A DNA stretch of 64,000 nt from Microbispora bryophytorum (GTDB lineage Bacteria; Actinomycetota; Actinomycetes; Streptosporangiales; Streptosporangiaceae), in the NCBI RefSeq assembly GCF_006874465.1, contig NZ_VIRL01000012.1, positions 1-64,000 on the forward strand, in the 5' to 3' direction. A program made the translations under genes and the position numbers. A model generated the notes under the pieces. The model was not told where the DNA came from, did not search any database, and saw only the letters and a program-made list of their open reading frames with translations. Of the stretch, positions 1-8,061 are shown piece after piece (positions within the stretch are counted from its first letter, which is position 1; every line of letters begins with the position of its first letter).

Positions 1-57
1 GAGGGCCTCCGGGCGATGTGAATCTTGGTCGACTCACACCACGCCAGAAGGCCCTCA
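1..57. repeat. Long imperfect inverted repeat at the window edge
   Basis: The first bases (GAGGGCCTCCGGGCG, then TGTGAATC) pair with 32-57 read on the other strand (GAGGGCCTTCTGGCG, then TGTGAGTC). The arms are about 25 bp and are separated by about six bases. They could form a strong cruciform or hairpin. The remaining bases up to the kinase stop (58-156) show no convincing gene, only a short run of CTACGGG-like repeats near 135-160. The structure could be the end of a degraded insertion sequence, a miniature element or a terminator of an upstream gene. The window edge prevents a decision. Confidence 0.5.
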
Positions 58-156
58 CCCTTTTCAAGGTCATCGACAGCGTGTCGCCGATCCTCCACCG
101 CTGTCACCAACGTCCATGGTCAGAACATCTAGGGGGGTCTACGGGGTCTACGGGCG

Positions 157-1209
157 CTACGGGAGGCGCGGAGGCCCGGGCCGGCGGGGCCCGGTCGTGA
201 GGGCCGGCAAGTAGGGATTGTCGCGGCGGCGGGACTCCGCGTCGTGGAAGTGCCCGGTCGTGAGCTCCCCGGGCGCCAGGGGCCATCCGTGGCCGGAGGA
301 GCGGCCGTGGGGGTGCGCCCCGCTCGGCTTGGGCGCGGTGCGGCTGGGCAACTCGCCGGCGGCCGTACGGCCCGGTGCCGCCGCCGGGATGCCCTGCCGC
401 CGCAACACGTCCACGAGCACGGGCATCGCCTGCTCGACGGTGAGCCGTTCGTCCGGGTCGTGGCGCAGCAGGCCCTCGATCAGGGGTCGCAGGATCCCCG
501 CCCGGCGCGGCGGCTCGGGCTCGCGGCCCAGCAGCGCCGCGTCCGGCAGCGACTCCGTCGCCGGATACGGAGACCGCCCCTCGACACCGCAGTACAGCGT
601 GGCGCCGAACGACCACAGGTCGGCGGCGGGGGCCAGGCCCTTCCCACGCAGCCGCTCGGGGGCGAGGTAGGCGCCGGACCGCCCCACGGGCACGGTCGCC
701 GACCCCCCGGAATCCCGGTCGAAGGCGGCGATGCCGAAGTCGGTCAGGACCACCCGGTCCTCGGTCAGCATGACGTTGGCGGGCCGGATGTCCCCGTGGA
801 CGACGCCCATCGCGTGCGCGTGCCGTACGCCCGACAGGAGCTGGAAGCCCACCCAGGCGGTCCAGTGGACCGGCAGCCGGCCGAGGTGGCGGACGGTGGC
901 GCCCAGCGTGAGGCCCCGCAGGAGCTCTGTCACGATCCAGAGCCGGCCCTTGTCCTCCAGCAGGTCGTGCACGGTGATGACGGCCGGGTGACTGAGCCGG
1001 GCCGCGGAGCGGGCCTCTCCCAGCGCCTGCCTGCGGGCGGCCGGCAGGTCGGCCACGTCCACGCGGTACGGCGGCTGCACTTCCTTGATCGCGACGTCGC
1101 GCTTGAGGCGCAGATCGTGTGCCTGCCACATGATCCCGCCGCCGTCGCGACGGAAGGGCGTCAGCAGCTTGTACCGATCCGCCAGCAGTTGCCGTGCGTG
1201 CGATGCCAT
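157..1209 (-). CDS. Serine/threonine protein kinase with atypical HGD catalytic loop
   Basis: A 350-aa Hanks-type protein kinase. Visible motifs are the ATP-anchoring lysine in VAIKE (about residue 42), a catalytic loop written HGDIRPANV (138-146), the metal-binding LTDFG (155-159) and YLAPERL. The canonical HRD arginine is replaced by glycine and the glycine-rich loop is degenerate (RRDGGG), so activity may be low or unusually regulated. The last 70 residues are a Pro/Arg/Gly-rich tail with no membrane segment or PASTA domain, so the protein should be cytosolic. I start at MASHARQLLADRY because the family N-terminus begins there; an upstream extension in the same frame lacks homology features. 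It is divergent from pup and separates it from whatever lies upstream. Confidence 0.85.
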   Translation of the reverse strand: MASHARQLLADRYKLLTPFRRDGGGIMWQAHDLRLKRDVAIKEVQPPYRVDVADLPAARRQALGEARSAARLSHPAVITVHDLLEDKGRLWIVTELLRGLTLGATVRHLGRLPVHWTAWVGFQLLSGVRHAHAMGVVHGDIRPANVMLTEDRVVLTDFGIAAFDRDSGGSATVPVGRSGAYLAPERLRGKGLAPAADLWSFGATLYCGVEGRSPYPATESLPDAALLGREPEPPRRAGILRPLIEGLLRHDPDERLTVEQAMPVLVDVLRRQGIPAAAPGRTAAGELPSRTAPKPSGAHPHGRSSGHGWPLAPGELTTGHFHDAESRRRDNPYLPALTTGPRRPGPPRLP

Positions 1210-1515
1210 CGACCACCCGTGCGCTAGGTCGTGCCGTGATCCATCAATTGTCGTCCCGGACGCGGTCGCTCTGCGCCGAAAGGCGGCCACGGGGAGTGTG
1301 AGGTCGATAACGATCCGGTCTAACGACGACGGTTCCTGCGGGCCGGCATGCCCGCCGCAGGGCTGCGATCCCCGCGCGTTTGCCTTCCCGGCGCCCACCG
1401 GGTTGTGTGGCCACAGGGGTCCGGCTGAAGATCGCACGCTCTTTCGCGCGCATTGTCGGTCGGTTCGGGGAAGATATGGGGAGAGGCGTCCCCCCGAGCA
1501 GCGGAGGTGTCAGGG
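1210..1515. promoter_or_regulatory. Divergent intergenic region between kinase and pup
   Basis: This 306-bp stretch must hold the promoters for the kinase (minus) and pup (plus). I see no gene in it. It contains an imperfect GC-rich hairpin around GGCATGCC (about 1336-1360) and a clear Shine-Dalgarno GGAGGT at 1503-1508 serving pup. I cannot assign -35/-10 elements with confidence. Confidence 0.4.
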
Positions 1516-1725
1516 ATGGCGACCAAGGAGACCGGCGGCCAGAAGCAGACAGGGCGCCAGGAGCACGAAGTCGAAGAGACCGAGGCGCAGGCGTCCCCGG
1601 ACGTTCAGGAGCGTCAGGAGAAGCTCACCGACGACGTGGACGCAATCCTGGACGAGATCGACGAGGTCCTCGAGGAGAACGCGGAGGAGTTCGTCCGTTC
1701 CTACGTGCAGAAGGGCGGGCAGTAG
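1516..1725 (+). CDS. pup: Prokaryotic ubiquitin-like protein Pup
   Basis: A 69-aa small, acidic protein ending in GGQ. It is the tag that PafA ligates to lysines of proteins destined for the Mpa/ARC proteasome. The last residue is glutamine, so the Dop deamidase must convert it to glutamate before ligation. The middle (DDVDAILDEIDEVLEENAEEF) is the helix that binds the ATPase coiled coil. I chose the ATG at 1516 because GGAGGT lies 7 nt upstream and the product then has the usual family length; a longer frame starting at 1453 has no such support. dop is not immediately upstream, where it commonly sits, and prcBA is 6.3 kb downstream. Confidence 0.97.
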   Translation: MATKETGGQKQTGRQEHEVEETEAQASPDVQERQEKLTDDVDAILDEIDEVLEENAEEFVRSYVQKGGQ

Positions 1726-2070
1726 CCCGGGCGGAAGGCGTCCGGGCCGATGGCGGCCACGCCGGGGGGAACTTCCCCCGGCAGGGCCGTCGTCGGGCGC
1801 GGGAACGCCGTTGAGCGCACTCGCCGCCGCACCGCGATGGCGGGCGCACAAAGCCGCCCTCGGCGACGATGCGACCGACGAGTGACAGACGAGCGGTAGA
1901 CGATGACGCGCTGGGCCACGCCGGCGGGCCGTACCGGCTGCACCGGCCGGTGAAGTGGGGCTCCTTAACTGGCTCGTGAAGTGGGGCCAGTCAAGCGGGC
2001 GCGTGAAGTGGTGCCGTGAAGTGGCCTTATGACTGGCCTCGTGACCGCCTGGTCGAGGTGGGGCCGGGCG
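1726..2070. repeat. Gene-free stretch after pup with GTGAAGTGG repeats
   Basis: This 345-bp stretch between the convergent pup and mannosidase genes has no credible gene. The motif GTGAAGTGG occurs four times, starting at 1950, 1976, 2003 and 2016, embedded in longer similar units such as GTGAAGTGGGGCC. The spacing of 26, 27 and 13 bases suggests a decayed tandem array. Protein binding or slippage are both possible; nothing decides between them. Confidence 0.55.
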
Positions 2071-5000
2071 TCAGGCTCTGCCGAGATGAACGGTCGCGAT
2101 CTCGAAGGGAGTCAGCGGGACGCGCACCGTCCGCCACGGCCTTGGGGACCCCGGGCAGCTCGCAGCGCTTGGGGAGTCCGGAGCGCCGGGGGAGTTCGGA
2201 GCGTTCGGGGAGTCCGGAGCGCCCGGGGAGCCTGGCGGCCCCGTGGATTCCGCGGGCCCCCGCCCGTCCGCCCCGTCGCCGGGGAACGGCGCGTCGCCGA
2301 ACAGCTTGTCGCCGAACAGCTCGTCGCGGGACACCTCCAGAGGGCTCAGGGGAGAGCCCGGCACGCCGGCCGTCCAGGCTGCGGTGAAATCTCCCCGGAT
2401 GACCGCCTCGGTGGCCGTGGGATGCTCGGCCACCAGGCGGATCTCCAGCCGTCCGTCCCGCTCGCGCAGAGCGGCCATCATGACGCCGTCCCCGCTGATC
2501 GAGAGGCGACCGCCTCCGTCCGGGCCGTCCCCGTTCACGTCCATGTCCCCGTCCATGTCCCCGTTCACGTCCCCCGCCGTGGCGGCACCGGTGCCCGGTA
2601 TGCCCGGCAGGTCGTGGCGGAACTCCTCGGCGAGCCTCGGCAGCCCGGCCTCGTGCCACTCGCCCGCGTACGGCAGGACGGCGAAGCGCACGGTCAGCGG
2701 CCCCTGGCACTGGGCCGCCGGAGTGGGCACCTCGGGCCCGGCGGGCTCGTCCCGGTAGGGGTTGCGGTTCCTGGACAGGTAACCGACGGACCGCACGAGC
2801 GTGAGCGCCATCTCGGTCCCGTCCCCGCTGATCTCGTCCCCGCTGACTTCGTCCCTGACGATCTCGTATTCGGTGACGTGGTCGAGCAGCGCGGCCAGGC
2901 CGCCGGCGGCGGCGAAGGACTCGGCGGGGAAGGTCGGGATCGGGCGTTCGCCGCCCCCGTTCTCACCCCCGCCCCCGCCCCCGTTCTCGCTCCCGCCCTC
3001 GGCCGTCAGGCCGCGCCGCACCACGGCGAACTGCCCTTCGGAGTACGACTCGGCCGCCGCGCGTGGCAGCGGCGCGTGCCAGCGGACGCGGTGGTCGCGG
3101 CAGCGCACGTCCATGGTGATCTCACACCGCGCGAACGGCTCGCCCGCCCTGAGCTCCACCAGGGTCGTGACCGCCGTCGGCACGGTCTCGTCGCCGTCGC
3201 CGTCGCCGTCGCCTCCGAGGCCGGTCGGCCAGTCGTACACCCGTGTGATCTCGTACGCCCCGGTCAGCGGGCCCGCGCAGATCTCCTCGACGACGACCCG
3301 GGAGGGCCGGTCGAGGAGCCGGTCGTCCGGCGGGGGCGCGTGGTTGTAGGTGTCCCCGATGTCCCCGCCGTGGACGATCCGCCCGACGCCGTGGACCTCC
3401 ACCCCGTCCGCGCCGCGCAGCGAGAGCGTCCCGTCGTCGGCCACGCGCACCCGCAGCAGCCCGTTGTCCAGCACCGGCTCGAATCCGTACGGGTCGGTCC
3501 GCAGGGCGTTCGCGACGGGAGCCGGCCGGGCGGGCGTCGGCGGACGGGGCGTGAGGACGGCACGGCCGAGCGGCGGCACGGTGACCAGCGCCGCCACGGT
3601 GACCACGGGCTCGGCCACCGTGCGGACGACCCACGGCCCGGGACCGGCGTCGAGGACCGCCCGGCGCAGGTCCTCGTAGGAGTACGCGCCGGAGGCGTGC
3701 CTGCTCACGGTGACGGTGAACACGCCGTCCCCGGCGTGCCAGGACACGATCTCCTGGCCGTACAGTTCCCGCTCGTGGACGCGCACGAGAAGCCGGGAGA
3801 GGTCGTCCATGACGGTCTCGTCGAGCAGGGTCGGAGCGTGTTCGAGCCGCTGCACGGGGACGGCCCGCCCGGAGGCGTCCACGAGGGACGCGCGGTCCTC
3901 CGGCAGGTCGGCGAGCACCAGGCCGGTCCGCTCGAACGGGGACGGGTTGACGACCACCAGCGCGCCCTTCGGCGCGGCCTCGGCGAGGGACGCCGCGACC
4001 AGGTCCACCACCGCCTGGGCCGTCTGCCCGGCCTCGGCGATCCTCGCGGCCACCTGCTGGGCCGTCTCGTCCGAACCGCACCCCGTGACCGAGTCGTGCC
4101 CGCTGCAGGCGATGACCGACCGCCAGGCCATGTCGATGAGGCGTTCACCGGCGGACCGGTCGGAGAGCCACAGCGCGGACAGCGGTTCGGCGTAGCGGAT
4201 GAGGGTCCGCTCGGCGCGGGCCATCGCCTGCTTCAGCGGCACCCGGGCCGAGACCACGCCGGGCAGGATGCAGGCCCGCGCGTGTGAGCGCAGCTCGCCC
4301 GCCACCCGCGGCACCTCTCCCTCCGCCGGATCGGCGGTCAGGGCCTCGGCGAGGGTGGCGACGCGGAGCCCCGACGCGGTGATCTCGCGGGCCGGCGCCG
4401 ATTGGTCCGCGCCGTACATCGCCAGCAGGGTGTCACCGGACGCCCAGCCCTCCGCCGTGGAGACGAAGGCCGCCACGCGGCCGGGCATGCCCTCGGCCGG
4501 GCCGGTGAACAGGCCGAAGGCGTTGCCGTAGCCGCCGGGCAGATACCGGGTCCTGATCGTGGTGCCGTCGGCGCCGGTCCAGTCGAAGGCGTCCCGGTCC
4601 ACGTGCGCGGGCACGCCGCGCCACAGGCACGCCAGGCGCAGCCCCGCCAGCGCCAGCATCTGCGGCATCTGGGCGCAGTGGCCGAACTGGTCGGGCAGAT
4701 AGCCGACGGGCATCGCGCCGCCCAGCGCGGCGGCGCCCCGCATGCCGTACTCCAGGTTGCGCAGCAGGGTCTCGCCCGAGCACAGGAACTCGTCGGCGAG
4801 GATCAGCCAGGGCCCGACGGCCAGCCGTCCCTCGGCGACGAAGCGGGCGACGTCGCCGCGCCGCGCGGGCCGGATCTCCAGGTAGTCCTCGATCGCCGCG
4901 AGCTGGCCGTCCATCGTGAAGCGGTAGGCGGGGTCGGCGGCCATGGCGTCCAGGACCTCGTCGAGCACCCGCACCAGCCCGACCCGGAACCGCTGGAAGG

Positions 5001-5094
5001 GCAGATACCACTCCCGGTCCCAGTGCGTGTGCGGGACCACCACGATCCTGTCGCTATCTGCTGAGGCTCTCCTCGGCGTGACCGCTGGCTCCAC
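2071..5094 (-). CDS. GH38-type alpha-mannosidase
   Basis: A 1007-aa glycoside hydrolase of family 38, which removes alpha-linked mannose from oligosaccharides. The N-terminal catalytic domain has the zinc-site motif PHTHWDREW (21-29) and the nucleophile region GYLPDQFGHC (131-140, Asp135); mid and C-terminal beta-rich domains follow. No signal peptide is seen, so it probably acts on imported sugars. The start is GTG with AGGAGG 6 nt upstream, inside the 3' end of the oxidoreductase gene (41-nt overlap), so the two are probably co-translated. Several loops carry DNA-level repeats: GDGDGDGD, a glycine/asparagine run, NGDMDGDMDVNGDG and a Pro/Ser/Ala array near the C-terminus. These lengthen the protein without obvious catalytic role. 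Confidence 0.9.
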   Translation of the reverse strand: MEPAVTPRRASADSDRIVVVPHTHWDREWYLPFQRFRVGLVRVLDEVLDAMAADPAYRFTMDGQLAAIEDYLEIRPARRGDVARFVAEGRLAVGPWLILADEFLCSGETLLRNLEYGMRGAAALGGAMPVGYLPDQFGHCAQMPQMLALAGLRLACLWRGVPAHVDRDAFDWTGADGTTIRTRYLPGGYGNAFGLFTGPAEGMPGRVAAFVSTAEGWASGDTLLAMYGADQSAPAREITASGLRVATLAEALTADPAEGEVPRVAGELRSHARACILPGVVSARVPLKQAMARAERTLIRYAEPLSALWLSDRSAGERLIDMAWRSVIACSGHDSVTGCGSDETAQQVAARIAEAGQTAQAVVDLVAASLAEAAPKGALVVVNPSPFERTGLVLADLPEDRASLVDASGRAVPVQRLEHAPTLLDETVMDDLSRLLVRVHERELYGQEIVSWHAGDGVFTVTVSRHASGAYSYEDLRRAVLDAGPGPWVVRTVAEPVVTVAALVTVPPLGRAVLTPRPPTPARPAPVANALRTDPYGFEPVLDNGLLRVRVADDGTLSLRGADGVEVHGVGRIVHGGDIGDTYNHAPPPDDRLLDRPSRVVVEEICAGPLTGAYEITRVYDWPTGLGGDGDGDGDETVPTAVTTLVELRAGEPFARCEITMDVRCRDHRVRWHAPLPRAAAESYSEGQFAVVRRGLTAEGGSENGGGGGGENGGGERPIPTFPAESFAAAGGLAALLDHVTEYEIVRDEVSGDEISGDGTEMALTLVRSVGYLSRNRNPYRDEPAGPEVPTPAAQCQGPLTVRFAVLPYAGEWHEAGLPRLAEEFRHDLPGIPGTGAATAGDVNGDMDGDMDVNGDGPDGGGRLSISGDGVMMAALRERDGRLEIRLVAEHPTATEAVIRGDFTAAWTAGVPGSPLSPLEVSRDELFGDKLFGDAPFPGDGADGRGPAESTGPPGSPGAPDSPNAPNSPGAPDSPSAASCPGSPRPWRTVRVPLTPFEIATVHLGRA

Positions 5095-6265
5095 TCCCGT
5101 CCTCCTCGGCGTAGCCGCTGCCGGTCCCAGTGGCCGGCTCCCGCAGGGCGCCGTCGACCTCCTGGGCGCACTCGCCGCCGATGGGGATGCCCGCCCACCG
5201 CGCGTACCGGTGCACGATTCGCTGCGCCGTGACGATATCCTCCAGGGCCCCGCCGAGTCCGGTGAGCGGCGGTTCTTCCTGGGTGACGAAGCGGTGGAAG
5301 GCGCGCAGCTGGCGCTCGAACGCCTCGGCGACGTCCTCGTTGACGACCGTCCGCTCGGTCGTGCCGATCCGGGAGGTGACCGTCAGCCGGGTGGGCGCGT
5401 TCAGCAGATAGGGGGAGGGGAAGCGCAGCTCCAGCGAGCCGTGCTCATGGTGCAGCGTCATGACCTCGTGGTAGGCCGGGTAGCTCGGCAGGTAGTGCCA
5501 GCGGATGCCGTACCTGCCGGAGCACTCGCCTCCGAGCGTCCCGCTCACCTCCAGAGACGGCGGGAACGCCTCCACCGGCCACACCGCCACGTGGTCCACC
5601 GTGTCGGGAGACCCCGTGAACAGCCGTATCAGCGACAGTTCGTGGCACAGGCTGCTTAGCAGCACCTCGGCGTACAGCCGCCGCAGCCGCTCCGACGAGG
5701 TGCCGAGCGCGGCGGTGAGGGCCCGCTCGTCGGCCTCCGCGTAGGGGGCCACCCGCTCGGGTGCGGGATGTCCGGCCCGCGCACGGGCGAACAGCAACTG
5801 CGACTCCTCCGACGGGTGCAGCACGGTGGCGTCCAGATGGCGGACGACCTCCGGCCCGCCGGCCTCGTGCAGCGCCTCCAGCAGCCGCTGGGAGGCCGGG
5901 TCGTACTGCTTCATGTAGCCGGTCATCAGCCGTTCGCCGGAAAAGCCGCTCAGCTCGGCCCGGCTGTAGGCGAGGGGCTTTTCGCACAGCACCCACAGGC
6001 CGCGTTCGAGTGCGGCCCGCACCAGCGGCCCGTGCGACCCCGGTGTGAGCACGATCAGCGCGTCGAACCCGCCCTTGTCGAGCATCGCCGACGGGTCGTC
6101 GTACGCCGGGACGCCCGCCTCCCGGCCGACCGTCTCCGCGTGGCCGCGGTCGAGGTCGCACACGGCCGCGATCCGGAACAGGTCGCGCCGCCGCGCCAGC
6201 AGGGGCAGGTAGACGACCTGTGCGACCACGCCGAGCCCGGCGATCCCCACCTTCACCGTCTCCAC
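5054..6265 (-). CDS. Gfo/Idh/MocA family NAD(P)-dependent oxidoreductase
   Basis: A 403-aa protein with an N-terminal Rossmann fold (VKVGIAGLGVVAQ, residues 4-16), the family signature CEKPLAYS carrying the likely catalytic lysine, and a C-terminal alpha/beta substrate domain. Members oxidise or reduce sugars, inositols or their derivatives; the substrate cannot be read from sequence. I chose the GTG at 6265 because GGAGGAGGGTGAG precedes it and the Rossmann fold begins immediately; the upstream extension is Arg/Gly-rich. The gene lies between a PHP-domain gene and a GH38 mannosidase in one orientation and overlaps the latter, so a role in catabolism of a mannose-containing glycan is plausible. 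Confidence 0.88.
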   Translation of the reverse strand: METVKVGIAGLGVVAQVVYLPLLARRRDLFRIAAVCDLDRGHAETVGREAGVPAYDDPSAMLDKGGFDALIVLTPGSHGPLVRAALERGLWVLCEKPLAYSRAELSGFSGERLMTGYMKQYDPASQRLLEALHEAGGPEVVRHLDATVLHPSEESQLLFARARAGHPAPERVAPYAEADERALTAALGTSSERLRRLYAEVLLSSLCHELSLIRLFTGSPDTVDHVAVWPVEAFPPSLEVSGTLGGECSGRYGIRWHYLPSYPAYHEVMTLHHEHGSLELRFPSPYLLNAPTRLTVTSRIGTTERTVVNEDVAEAFERQLRAFHRFVTQEEPPLTGLGGALEDIVTAQRIVHRYARWAGIPIGGECAQEVDGALREPATGTGSGYAEEDGSGASGHAEESLSR

Positions 6266-6345
6266 GTCCTCACCCTCCTCCGCTCGGCGACCTGCCCTGC
6301 ACCTCCCCATCGGTGGTGGAGCGCAACCCCCGCCACGTGCGGCCG

Positions 6346-6398
6346 GCTACATGGCTCTCAGCTACACGGTTTCAGCTGCACGCTTTCAACTACACAGG
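6346..6398. repeat. Degenerate 14-15 bp tandem repeat
   Basis: Three and a half units of the type GCTACACGGTTTCA run from 6346, in the 120-bp gap between the PHP and oxidoreductase genes and just into the 3' end of the PHP gene. The stretch is AT-richer than its surroundings. No open frame uses it apart from the last codons of the PHP protein. Confidence 0.5.
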
Positions 6399-7657
6399 GC
6401 GACCACCTCGTTGGCGTGCGTCTCCAGCCGGTGCACCCCGGGATGGGCGGGCAGGAGGGCGAGGTCCCCCCTGACCATCCGCCGGGTCTGCGGGCCCCAC
6501 AGCACCAGCCCGTCGGCGTCCACGGCGAGGAACTCGTCCTCCAGCCGCAGCAGCAGCGGGGCGCCGGGGGAGGCCGACACCGCCGTCCGCCCCTCCGCCA
6601 CCGCCCGTACGACCGCCCCGGCCGCCTCGGGACCGCGGCCGTCGCCCTCGGCGAGCACCCACGTGGTCGGCGCGCCGGGTAGATGACCCTCCTCGGGCCG
6701 GTGGTAGTCGCCGCCTCCCACCACCACCAGATCGCCGTCCGGGTCGCCGGCGAGACCGTGCGTCCAGGCCTGCGCCCAGGCCAGCGGCGCGCCCCGGCTG
6801 CGGTCCCACCAGCTCCAGTGCCACAGCTCGACGACCCGCGGCCGGTCGGCCATCGGGTGCCGCCAGGCGCAGTCGGCCGCCACCGGATGGTTGACCGACA
6901 GCACCCCGCCCCGGTCGCGCACGGCCTTCGCCCACTCGTCGGGGGGCCGCCGGAAGTCGATCCAGCCGACGTCCCCGAGCGCGCCGGCGTGCCCGAGGTC
7001 GGTGGTCACCTCCTGCCCCGGCACGAGCACGAGACCGGCCAGAGCCGAGGCCGCCGCCAGCTCCAGGTGGTGGCTGACGGTGTTGTGGTCGGTCACCGCG
7101 AGGAAGTCCAGCCCGGCCGCGGCCGCCACACCGGCCAGTTCGTAGACGCTCAGCGTCCCGTCCGAGTGGTCGGTGTGCGCGTGCAGGTCCCCGGCGAGCC
7201 AGCGGTATCCCGGCGGCGACGGCAGCCGGCGCCGCACGGCGGCGGGCTCCGGCGGGACGGGCCCCGGCACGCGGGAGAAGCGGGCGCGGCGCCGGCGCGG
7301 CCGGGCGGGCGGCCGCACATGCCTGATCACCCGGATCTCGTACGGCAGGCCGCCGAGGGGCACCCGGTGCAGCCCGACCAGCACCCGCCACACTCCGGGC
7401 TCGATCTCGCCGGGCAGGTAGCCGGGGGTGGCCCAGGACGGGGTGATGGTGTATTCGGAGCGCGCCCCACCCGACCAGCCGCGAAACCCGGCAGGCCCGG
7501 CGCAGCCGAGGTCGAGCACGCCGGCCGACCGGTCGTAGGACAGACGCACCGTGAGGGCGGCCGTGCCGGGCCGCACCTCCACCGGCACCTCCGCCACCGG
7601 CCCGGCCAGCCGGTCGTCCAGCGTCCACGTCCCGCTGATCGCGGCCCCGGTCGTCAC
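6386..7657 (-). CDS. PHP-domain metallohydrolase, CehA/McbA type
   Basis: A 423-aa protein. An N-terminal beta-rich part (about 1-140) precedes a PHP domain opening with GDLHAHTDHSDGT and continuing with AVTDHNTVSHH, EVTT, SVNHP and GGGDYHR, which supply the metal-binding histidines and aspartates. PHP proteins are metal-dependent phosphoesterases or hydrolases; this substrate is unknown. The start is the GTG at 7657, whose GTGA overlaps the stop of an upstream reading-frame fragment resembling an ABC ATPase tail. This coupling implies it was once translated behind that transporter gene. It heads the sugar cassette with the oxidoreductase and mannosidase. Confidence 0.8.
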   Translation of the reverse strand: MTTGAAISGTWTLDDRLAGPVAEVPVEVRPGTAALTVRLSYDRSAGVLDLGCAGPAGFRGWSGGARSEYTITPSWATPGYLPGEIEPGVWRVLVGLHRVPLGGLPYEIRVIRHVRPPARPRRRRARFSRVPGPVPPEPAAVRRRLPSPPGYRWLAGDLHAHTDHSDGTLSVYELAGVAAAAGLDFLAVTDHNTVSHHLELAAASALAGLVLVPGQEVTTDLGHAGALGDVGWIDFRRPPDEWAKAVRDRGGVLSVNHPVAADCAWRHPMADRPRVVELWHWSWWDRSRGAPLAWAQAWTHGLAGDPDGDLVVVGGGDYHRPEEGHLPGAPTTWVLAEGDGRGPEAAGAVVRAVAEGRTAVSASPGAPLLLRLEDEFLAVDADGLVLWGPQTRRMVRGDLALLPAHPGVHRLETHANEVVALCS

Positions 7658-7827
7658 GCGCCACCCACCGGGGCGCCGTCGCGGTGGAGCAGTGCCCGGC
7701 CCGGGCGGGGCGCCGCCCGCAGCAGGCGGTCCGTGCACTCCAGCGTGACGAGATGGGCCGTGCCGAGGTTCTCCACCACCGCCACCTTCCCCCGGAAGGC
7801 CCCTTCTCTCCGGGCTCCGGGGGTCCG
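7654..7827 (-). pseudogene. 3' remnant of a MalK/UgpC-type ABC transporter ATPase
   Basis: Read on the minus strand, this frame is open for 57 codons after an upstream in-frame TGA (7828-7830). It encodes FRGKVAVVENLGTAHLVTLE, a pattern typical of the C-terminal TOBE/OB domain of sugar-importer ATPases. The nucleotide-binding domain with Walker A, signature and Walker B motifs is absent: 220 bases further upstream the proteasome gene begins on the other strand. The stop codon overlaps the start of the PHP gene as GTGA, the normal arrangement for an intact operon. I read this as a transporter gene truncated when the cassette arrived or the locus rearranged. A profile search with the TOBE_2 family would decide it. 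Confidence 0.6.
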
Positions 7828-8019
7828 TCACCTCCGGCTCGCACCGCGGGCGCGGCCGTCCGGACCCGACGTACGGACGAACCGACCCTCGCACACGATC
7901 ATCGACACGTAAAGAAGCGGTTCCGGCGAACGGGCAAGGGACGCGCGCCCGGCCTCTTGCGGGATGTCTGGTTCGCGCTGAGCTGATCGGGAAGAGTGCA
8001 AGCAGCGCTGAGACCTGAG

Positions 8020-8025
8020 TATGGT
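8020..8025 (+). promoter_or_regulatory. Candidate -10 element of prcBA
   Basis: TATGGT lies 36 nt upstream of the prcB GTG, giving a short leader that includes the GGAGGG ribosome site. No clear -35 is seen. The region 7828-8061 holds nothing else I can identify. Confidence 0.35.
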
Positions 8026-8061
8026 CGGGCGTAGTGACAACGCATGCTTGGAGGGAGTCGC

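Noticed and set aside
104..1216. Long minus-strand frame over the kinase gene
   Set aside because: It is Arg/Gly/Pro-rich with no domain motifs, a typical high-GC shadow of the kinase frame.
2525..2580. Dockerin or EF-hand-like calcium loop in the mannosidase
   Set aside because: The Asp/Asn/Gly pattern comes from a short DNA tandem repeat and lacks the flanking helices of dockerin or EF-hand domains.
2029..4287. Plus-strand 752-codon open frame opposite the mannosidase
   Set aside because: No domains and Arg/Gly/Val-rich composition; the opposite frame has GH38 catalytic motifs.
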